64,000 nucleotides of DNA from Irpex lacteus. Lineage: Eukaryota; Basidiomycota; Agaricomycetes; Polyporales; Irpicaceae. A program made the translations under genes and the position numbers. This document shows, piece after piece, positions 55,707 to 64,000 of this stretch (position 1 is the first letter of the stretch; every line of letters begins with the position of its first letter). Location: assembly GCA_001986395.2 (NCBI GenBank), contig MQVO02000014.1, positions 806,001 through 870,000 on the forward strand, written 5' to 3'. The notes below the pieces were generated by a model. It searched no databases and was not told the DNA's origin. It saw nothing but the letters and a program-made list of their open reading frames with translations.

Positions 55707-55990
55707 TCGATGCTTATGTTCGACTTGTCAGTTTTTTCTCCATTTCTATGCCACATTTATTTCTATGGTGTATCATGATATATACTTCAAGTTCACGTAC
55801 TTCATGTAAGAGCAAGGACTTTATCACATGAGAATACACAAGTAGAATAGGCGCTAGATCTAGATAAGATCCATACGAAGCAGAAAGGCGGGCGTTCTCT
55901 CACGGCGTTGACACACTTGCCTCATTCTATTCGTACCCACGACTGCCATCAGGCTGTGCCGCCTTTCAAGGTATTCCATCACATACTATT
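55707..55990. other. intergenic
   Basis: A 284-bp spacer between two co-oriented genes, AT-rich after the NUP42 stop. No feature is claimed. Confidence 0.35.
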
Positions 55991-57169
55991 ATGTCTCAGC
56001 AGAAAAGAAGGAGTACGGTTCATGATCTCACAAGCTTACGACTTCATCCGGATGGATCAAGAGTTGTCAACTCAGAGTCCAACTTGCGACCTAGGAAAGC
56101 AAAATATGCGACGAAGGACGCTCGAGGAAACTGGATTGCGCAGGATGCAGGAGGAACTGGGCGTATCGTAACACGGCTAGCAGCCAAGAAGGCTCAGGAT
56201 CAAGCCGGAGAGGTGGAGGAGGAAGGTGGCATGGGTTCGACCTCGGTTGACAAGGGCAAAGGCAAGGCTACAGAACTTGATGGGGATTGTGAGGAGGAAG
56301 AGTATATTCCGAAGAATACTCGAGCCAAGAAGAGGAAAGTCTTCGCGAACGACCTTGCTTTCCTTCAGTCTCCAGGAAGTAGTACGCATCATAATTTACG
56401 TTCGTCTGTTTCTGAAGCTATCGAGGAGACCGTGTCCGAAAGTATACTTTTGCCCCAGCCATCCTCTGTAAGCTGCTCACATTCCGCTTTTTCACGTTCT
56501 TATCGTTGTTCGTAGGACCTCCTAAAATGCATACACCACTTTGCGAGCAACTATTATACCGCGATGGGGCAACTACGTGATTCGAGCAGAGAATACCGAC
56601 AGGAGAAGAAACGAAGGAAACTTCTCAGAGCAAGGTCAACAAGCACTCATTCACGTCAACGAGGGTCAGTGGCGGATGAGCGGGAAGAAAGCTCACACTC
56701 GTCGTCCGTATCCTCAGACGAGGAGACTCAACAGCGAGAAGTGCAACGCAATAAAGACAAGACAAAGGCGTCCCACTCCGGAATCCTCAAGGGAACATCA
56801 TCGAAAGCGCAAGCGTCGAACACTATGACAGATATGTACAAGGTCTGCGACGGCTCTGCTCTAATGGCAATAGGTAATTAGTGGCCGCAACACCCCAGAA
56901 GCTTTGCTTATTCTTTGTCAGGGATGCTATTGCAGCAGCATGTGACAGACCTCCTATCACCACGCATACCAGAAGGCTGGGAAGATGCAATGATTGAGCA
57001 CGGTGAGATACCACTGGCTGACGAAACACATGCGAAGAGCCCGCAGGAAGGTGGAGACGTCGAGGAGGAGGCCTCACATAGCAACAAGAGCGAAGAGGAG
57101 ACAGAGGACGACGCTTTGATGGATCTCGTGAACAATGGCCTTGGAGATGAGGACTACGTTCCTAGCTGA
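55991..57169 (+). CDS. unidentified acidic, probably nuclear protein
   Basis: I do not recognise the family with confidence. The start is MSQQKRRSTVHDLTSLRLHP, followed by charged sequence with basic NLS-like patches (TRAKKRKVFAND). After an intron (about 56470-56516) a more conserved-looking core begins DLLKCIHHFASNYYTAMGQL with REYRQEKKRRKLLRARS. A Ser/Glu-rich stretch follows and then MTDMYKVCDGSALMAIG. After a second intron (about 56875-56922), MLLQQHVTDLLSPRIPEGWE leads to an acidic tail ending LGDEDYVPS at 57167-57169. The pattern (a helical YKVCDGSALMAIGMLLQQHV core in disordered acidic flanks) suggests a nuclear regulatory or Rrn9-like transcription protein, but that is a weak comparison from memory only. 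Confidence 0.65.
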
Positions 57170-57260
57170 ATACCATATATTAATGTCGCATATACCCCGG
57201 ATATGTAGAGGAGTTGAGCAGGAAGGGGTCGTCCTTAAGTATATTAGAGTGATGTGTAAG

Positions 57261-57906
57261 TCAAGCAGCCGTAGAAGAGGGCGGTTTTGTGACTGGGTGC
57301 GCAGTATGGAGCGTTCCGTCTTCCCATCGTTTCAAGATGTTGTGCCGGAAGACACCTACGTCCTCTCCTTCGAATATTCGTAGTCTCTCTAATCTCCTCT
57401 CCCTCAGCTTGTTCTTCGGAAGCATACCAGACACGGCTTTTCGAATAATCTGCGAAGAGTCAGAGCAGCGCACATGCAACCTATGAGGATGTAACGTACC
57501 TCATCCGGCTTCCTTCTCATCATCTCTTGGTACTTTATTTCCTTCAGTCCTCCGGGATACATGGTGTGGTGGCGGTAAACGATCTGTTCCGCCTTCCTGC
57601 CCGTTACCTTGATATTGCGAGCATTGGACACTATGACATAGTCCCCACAGTCGACTAGTCGCGTATAAACATCAGTTAATATGGTAAAAACGAGGATTTG
57701 CTACGTACCACTAGGGTCAAATATGGGCTTGTGTTTCCCCATGAGTACCAGCGCAATCCGTTCTGCAAGCTTTCCCAACACACGGTCGGAAGCATCTACA
57801 TGGTGCCACACCCTGGCATAAGCAAGTGCAGTCTGAGGGTACTGTCAACATTTTGGTAACGATTGGAGGTGTAGAATGGGCGTACCTTGCCGACGGCCTG
57901 AGACAT
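57261..57906 (-). CDS. MRPL23: mitochondrial ribosomal protein uL13m
   Basis: Large-subunit mitoribosome protein of the bacterial L13 family. The start at 57906 gives MSQAVGK, then after an intron [20 protein letters not shown] with [20 protein letters not shown], matching the L13 WxxxDAxxxxLGRLAS pattern. The next exon is [20 protein letters not shown] with [16 protein letters not shown], the core CGDxVVVxNA and K.Y.RH..YPGG motifs. After EMMRRKPDE comes the last exon [20 protein letters not shown] with ERLRIFEG, the GMLPKxxLGR motif, ending KPPSSTAA at 57261. No clear presequence is seen, as in several fungal members. It is divergent from NUP192 across 258 bp. Confidence 0.93.
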
Positions 57907-58164
57907 GGTGGCAGACGGAAGAGGAAAAGTAATTAGGCGCCTGAACGCGTCCGTGAGGCGCGCCTGTCTATTATCCCAACAACCTGCTTCGACCTCGCCA
58001 CCACTACTGCACCTGTCTCATCCCGCGTCGAAGGGACTATTTTGCAAGTTATTTGTTTCGTTACATGAAATATTTAGACTGACATCCTTCCTGGTAAAGT
58101 GAATATTACAGGTTCGTGGCGAGCCGTCAATTAGCGAGGAAACCGCGTGGGTTAGTTTGCCACC
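57907..58164. promoter_or_regulatory. bidirectional promoter uL13m/NUP192
   Basis: A 258-bp interval between divergent starts. It contains an ACGCGT hexamer near 57944-57949 beside GAGGCGCGCC, plus a CCGCGTGGG block close to the NUP192 start. Confidence 0.5.
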
Positions 58165-61100
58165 ATGGCTGGAGAGTCTTCAAAGCGTTCAAACCTCGTC
58201 GACGTGTACGTGTCCGCTAAATGGCAAGTTTAGTGCTCCTAATATGCTTCTAGGTCGTACCAGGACCTCCATAAGCTTGTGGATGGCGACCTCGAGGGAA
58301 CTTCCATTGAACAAGTTGCCGATATAATCCATGACCGCGTCCACCAACTTCGCAATATATGCAACTCGTTCGGTACCCCTTCAGAAGAGTCCAGACGGAA
58401 AGTTCAATCCGGTACCTTTATTCTACGCGACGCAGTGACTTTAACACTGGACGACATGCGCCGCAATGTCAGTCTGGCCGTCAGTGATGAATTTGGCATT
58501 GACGAAGTAGAGGCGGCCATCTTGGTCAACTCATTCCTCTGGAACGACGCCTATACTGGAGAAAAGAACGTACACGCGGACGGCAATATACAGCCATTCG
58601 TCGAGGCCATTACTCCATTCTACTATTCCGAACGCCTATTCGCCCTCCGCACCCTTGTTCCTCTATTCCGCGCACAGACAAGCGGTATTTCTGTGATCTC
58701 GGACTTAGCAAACGACATTCTTCCGGAAATTATTCCCGATGGCAAACAGTTTGTGGAGGACGTTCTTTCCGAGTACGTGCGGAAAACACAGGCACCTATT
58801 CCACAACGATTCGCCTCCGATGTGCAGAAAGCGGCGCTGTGGGCGAAACAAAACGCGAAGGAACAAGTGTCTCTCCTCGAAGTGCTGTATTGGTCGTTGT
58901 GGGACTATTGCCCTCGCGATGGACCTCGAGTCGTCAAGGTCTACGAAACCGCCTACAACACGAACATGGGCTCAATACAAGCAAATGCGACTCTCCTTCT
59001 TGACGAAGAATGTACCCAGATAACGCAAGATACGGCGGCTCTCTGGATCCTGATAACTCTCGAGATCCTCGAACTGGAGAGGGTGGCCGAGCCCCAGTGC
59101 TTGCGAATATCCGGTGACCCGCCTATCACAGACATATATTGGTTATCCCCGGAATCTCTGCTCCGAATACACGAGCTTGTGACTACTCATTCTGGTAGCC
59201 AATTCGCTTGTACCTATGCAGCGTGGGCCTTCTTCCTGTCGCGGTTTGCCGCATTATGTGGCTCCCTAAAGGATCTACCACAGGAGTACAGGCAATTTTA
59301 CGAGACCATTGTTCCTCCGGTGGACCGCTCATACTCGAAAACGCGCGAACCTGCTCACGTTGTCATGGCGGAAACGGTTATACGCCCAGAAGCGGGATTA
59401 CTGAGGATGCTCCTGACTCTCCTGACGGCATCTCCTTTGATGGTGACATCGGTTGCGTGGAAAATGGGCACGGCACTCAACGACTATAATGCGATAGCGT
59501 ATCGGTCGGTCCTCAAAGGTAAGTACACGCTCTGATGCGCCTTGTACGTTGCTTACTTTGACATAGGATTCCTGATTGGCATCGTCGAGCTGGTACCAGT
59601 AGAGCTCGTTCCGGAATTTGACGTTTTGGTAGAAGTTTGGATCGCCTTGTTCGGTCGCAGCGAAAGTCGCGCAATTGCTGCTATCACATGTCAATTCTGG
59701 CAAGCTGACTGGACTCATGGCATTGCTAGGAGAGCCATCTTCGATGCTGCACGAGCTCGATTCCCTATACAAGCCAAACCCCTGATTCGTCTCTTACGCT
59801 CCATGACAGCCTTCGGATTCCTGGACACCGACCCTCTATATTCCCGGAACGAAATCGTCCCCAGTCTTCCTGATCTTGAACAGAAAGACATCTGTGGCCA
59901 ACACGTGTTCCTATACCTGAACCAGCTGTCGACGTTCACACAAATTATACCCGTCTCTGCTTGCAGTGGTCCTCACGCTCAGTATGAGAAGCTTCCGGAG
60001 CGCATGATTTCGTCTTCCGTATCCACCGGTCTCACGTATACAAACCTCCGTCCTCTCAAGCTACCGGGTGGATCGACACTACCGCCAAAATCCATCGGAC
60101 GGTTGTTGAATGGCGATGGCGGTGACTTCGTCGCAGTGGCGTGGCAACATGAGCACTCCGGTTGGAAGGTCCTCTTAGAGATCTTGACTGACTACGTCAA
60201 TCGGCGTCGTAGAGTCAGCAACGGTGGATATAGCCACGACATCAACTTCGGCCCCCGCGTCAGCTCCAACGTTCAGGTCCTCCAACTCGAAGATATCGGC
60301 GTCGACATAGAACCAGAGGGCGACGATGTACTCGTAACGGATATCCTGGACCTGGTTCGTAGTGTGGTGCAGGACAGCCCAGAACTCGCGGCGCAACTTC
60401 TTCAGGCTCTAGAGTCGGGCGACACCATCAACGCTCACACTATGCTGGAGACAGAAACTCCGGATTTAGTGCAGCTAACCACCTTGATCCTTGAAGACGC
60501 TCTATCCCGTCATTCGCAGCCCCAGCGCAACCCACCACGGACCCAACTCATCACCTCGGCGATCAGTGTGCTTTCTGCGCTTCTTGCGCTCCCTCAGTAT
60601 TCCAGTCGGGTTTGGCTCTACGTTCGCTCCACTGCGTCCCTGTTCGGCTCAGAGCGTACTGTTGGCTTCACTTCAGCAGTCTTGGCCAGCGAAAGGTTGA
60701 CCGGCCAGTACATCATGACACTGTCTCTGCTAAACCTGGTTCATCAGCTCTTCAACGAGGCCTCATCGACAGTGCTCAGCGTCCTGCAAGACACCCCGAA
60801 CCTGCAGAAGGTGAAAGAAGAAGTTCTGATGCGTGCGACACGCTTCGTTCATTCGGAAATATGGGTAGAGCACGCGGGCTGGAAGTACTCTCAGCTCGGA
60901 GACCGCTTCGAGATCGGTAGACTGGTAACTGCTCTATACGCAAACATCGTACATCACGCACCTCCGATCTACACAGATGCCCCCTTCGCCGCTCTCAGCC
61001 AAGCAGTCATCGAGGCCCTCATCACACACGCCACTACCTCTGCTATAAATCCGTTGGTACAGCCCCTGACAGCAGCTGTGCCTGTTCTGAAACACCTCCA

Positions 61101-64000
61101 CGCGACGCGGCGAGTGGGCGATGCCCGACGGTTGAACTTCATGCTTGAGGCGCACCTCATCCTCATACGGGTGCTGCTGATTGCCAAGCAGAAGGTAGCA
61201 TCCTCGACGAAGCTCTGCCTGCTGGAACAGTCACTATGTACCCGCGCTTCGAGCGGCCTCTACCAGTCCACTACTGCGAAGGCCGACCCAATCGATGCTT
61301 TGGCTGCGATTGCGCAAGTGCGTGAGATGGGAGGTATCGTCCACACAACAGCTGTGGAAGTCCTGTTCTCTCTCTGTGTCTCTCTGTCCGCCGCTCAGGA
61401 ATCCTCTCCGACCATCGTTGGACACCTCTCCAATCCCGAAACGATTGTAACTAACATGGTTCGACTGATCATGCATCCTTACGAAGAACCTGCACGACGC
61501 AAGGCGGTCTGGAACTTCATCATCCTTGCAGTGGACAGAGAACCGGCGCTCGCTGGTCTTTTTGTCAGTGGCCGTTTCCGTACGCCCAGCGTTCAGGGAG
61601 CAGAGAATGCTCTTGAGAGCTCAGCTAGGCCGCAAGCACTCAGTGCTCTTACTGTCACCGTCGGTATGCTTGCGCAGTGGAAGGACTTGTGGGAGATCAA
61701 TCCCCAAGGCCTCGCCTCTGTACTGTGCTTCCTTCATACTGTATGGGAACACGGACACGAACATAAGAAGGCGCTGTCGGCGGTACGCGAAAATCCGTCT
61801 TTCTTCCACCGCTTGGCTGCCATAGTTAGGGAAGAACTAGGTCCGATCCCAGACTACAAGACCGACGATTTCGAAGAGTTGGATGGCGTTCAACATTCGG
61901 CCCATCATGCGGCGGTTTCTTCTCATGCATACCGTATGTCTGTGAAAGCCCATGCGGTGGTAATCCTCGCGCTGGACATCCAGATGTCTTTACCGCAAGA
62001 CAGAGGCCAGACCTCAGTGCAGCCGGCCGCATATAAGGCGATTCAATCCATCTTCAAACACGAAGATCAGATGACGGACCTGATCGCTGAGGCCGGGGCA
62101 TGCCCGTTCGACCCGTCACTCTACGATGAACTCCAGGAGCGAGCTCAAGTCACAGTGCCTACACTGGTCGTGGATCACCTGAGAGTGCAGAAATCATTGC
62201 TCGAGCGGGAATTTGGAGATGATTTTGCGTTCTCGACCTCGCTTCTTCGTCACAAGTTGCAACCATACGCTGCACTACTCGTCGAGGAGGTTCTAGGAAT
62301 CCAGAAGACGCTCATGTCCATCAACCTGAACTTATCTCTGGCTCAAGCGCAGACTACTCTAACCGAGGCGTGGCAGTTCCTGCTGCTTCAGGTTGTCCCA
62401 TTCTCCAGAGGTGATACCACAACTAGACCTATCGTCCTCTCCTTGGCCGCAAACCTTGCAGCAGATATCGGTAGCGAGACGCGGTCCGGAGACGTCATGT
62501 CAAATGCTCACAACGCTCGCTTGAAACTCTTACTGTCTCTTCTGGAAGTCGCTTGGTTCTCTACCGCAGACAAGCCCGGGGAAGTGCAGCACTTCATTTC
62601 GTTCGCCAACAGTCTCCACAACATCGTTCTCAACGAGGCCCAATCGCCGACCAAATCCTTCTTGGGCCAACTCCCTGTACCTTTCCATCGACCTCTCCTG
62701 CAGGCTGCGTACTTCTGTGCTCGTCATAGTAGAAGTCTCTTGCGAAGACCGAAGGTCCTGAACGCCGAACAACGTCTCTCCATCGCATCGATGCTCGAGG
62801 CCGTTTTGGATCTCGTTATCGACGCCTTGCGCATAACGTTCGACTCCGCCCGACAGAGACTGGATGCAGAAGTCGATCAAGATATGGAGCTTCTAGTTGC
62901 TGTCTTCGAGCAGTGTACCCGTCCAGACTTGAATTCGTCTACCACGTTCTGGCTTAGCAAATGCCAACAAAGCGACGTCATCCGCGCAAGCTTGCAGCTA
63001 TTCAGCCAACTGGATCTCGTGGGATACTCCGATATCGACTTCTTGAGGTCAAGAAAACAGCCGCTGTACTCATCACACGTGCTGTCGTTCCATCGTGCCC
63101 TGGCCAGTATACCATCCGCGGCTGAACGGCTAGCCAGTGAAGGCATTCTTGCGGCCTACAGCGAGAATTCCCTCACCGCTGCCGTCAGAACAGGGTCTAT
63201 CGATGCCGTACTACCTGATCTACCAGGTGAAAGGAGTCCAGCTCAGTCAGCGTTCTGCTCGATGCTTGCTGTGATCGCTGGAGTGGCTACCGCGCTTGGT
63301 CACCATGGCCAGTACTTCATCGGGGACGCCTGTGCTGTGGTGCAGCTATACAGCGAACAAATACATCGTACACTGTCTTGGACGATCGATAACCCCTTAA
63401 CCCTTCCACTTCTCGAGGAGATGGAGCAGATAGTCAACGTCTTTTACGCTCTCTCGTCCAGTCCTAGGGCAGACGATGCGATCAAGCGACCCATACAGTT
63501 ATTTACATCGGATGCTCTTCTCCTCCTTCAGCAGATCAACTACGCGCTGACGCACCAGAACCACTTAGCCAGCCTCTTCGAGCCCATTACAGCAAGTGAA
63601 CGAACACGATACGAAACCGACGGACCCCAAGCAGCACCTGTCAGCTCGACATCGGACATCCTCGACCTTGCTAGACGGCCGTTCTTAGCAAGACTGGTTC
63701 ACCGGCTGTTCAGGCTTTCCGGCTCTATCTTGCTCACGCTGTTGAACGTGAGCCGTGGAGAAAGCGTGCTCCTTGCAGAGCCAGAGGAGTGGCCAATAGA
63801 TCAAGCACTGATAGTTCCGGTAAGTATTTTCGCTCCATCATATGCTGTAGCTACCCCTAACGTTTTACCAGCACTCGAAAGTGGTCTTGGGAGAACCTGT
63901 ATCCTTGGGTACCCTTCTTGAACTCGGAAACCACAGTCTTGACGTTCTACGACATCTCGTTGATCGTCCTGCGACTCAGACGGTCGCAATTGCTCTTTCG
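58165..64000 (+). CDS. NUP192: inner-ring nucleoporin Nup192/Nup205, partial
   Basis: Large alpha-helical scaffold nucleoporin of the inner ring. The start at 58165 gives MAGESSKRSNLVDV, followed by a short intron and SYQDLHKLVDGDLEGTSIEQ. Exon 2 (about 58254-59520) contains SGTFILRDAVTLTLDDMRRN and AAILVNSFLWNDAYTG. The family block is split by an intron at about 59520-59567 and reads GFLIGIVELVPVELVPEFDV, then CQFWQADWTHGIARRAIFDA and RFPIQAKPLIRLLRSMTAFG, as expected for Nup192/Nup205. A very long exon follows to about 63819 with HEAT-like helices. The frame continues after an intron (63820-63871) into HSKVVLGEPVSLGTLLELGN and runs off the window, so the C-terminus is missing. About 1,880 residues are visible here. 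Protein length and block order agree with the family. Confidence 0.92.

Overview
The window reads as nuclear DNA of a filamentous basidiomycete, most likely an Agaricomycete (polypore or mushroom type). The evidence is the dense short GT-AG introns (about 45-65 nt), the basidiomycete-specific membrane families (a DUF6534 protein and a pair of seven-helix proteins), CYP families typical of wood and litter fungi, and conserved eukaryotic genes with basidiomycete-like sequence. Exon joins were deduced by hand from splice signals and family conservation, so gene ends are firmer than individual introns.

Layout. 0.7-2.7 kb: a DUF6534 membrane protein (-), then about 2 kb without a recognisable gene. 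4.7-13.1 kb: housekeeping block with NUP82 (-), three proteasome genes in a row (PRE10/alpha7 +, RPN12 -, PRE3/beta1 +) and an unidentified, possibly mitochondrial protein (-). 13.5-40.8 kb: accessory region with an alpha/beta hydrolase, a class I methyltransferase whose reading frame looks broken near its N-terminus, a UbiA-type prenyltransferase, a roughly 400-bp inverted-repeat element, two convergent paralogous seven-helix proteins, an NmrA-like NAD(P)-binding protein, three cytochrome P450s with a secreted ferritin-like protein among them, and a Gfo/Idh/MocA oxidoreductase. This enzyme set looks like a loose meroterpenoid-type secondary-metabolism island. No backbone synthase is visible, so that is inference. 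41.0-64.0 kb: CDT1 (-), an intronless hydrolase (-), a sugar transporter (-), EMP24 (-)/YRB1 (+), mitochondrial CLPX (-)/NUP42 (+), an unidentified acidic protein (+), mitochondrial uL13 (-)/NUP192 (+, cut by the window end).

The most striking organisation is a series of head-to-head pairs sharing 210-290-bp promoters: NUP82/PRE10, RPN12/PRE3, EMP24/YRB1, CLPX/NUP42 and uL13m/NUP192. Four of the five join a nuclear-pore or Ran-pathway gene to another housekeeping gene. ACGCGT (MCB-like) sites occur in three of these promoters and in the CDT1 upstream region. Other points of interest are a 9-nt microexon conserved between the two seven-helix paralogues, a 10-nt microexon in the middle P450, diverged direct repeats flanking one P450, an apparent GC-AG intron in EMP24, a NUP42 start codon that ends exactly at a splice donor, and a dense run of CDK-type sites in CDT1.
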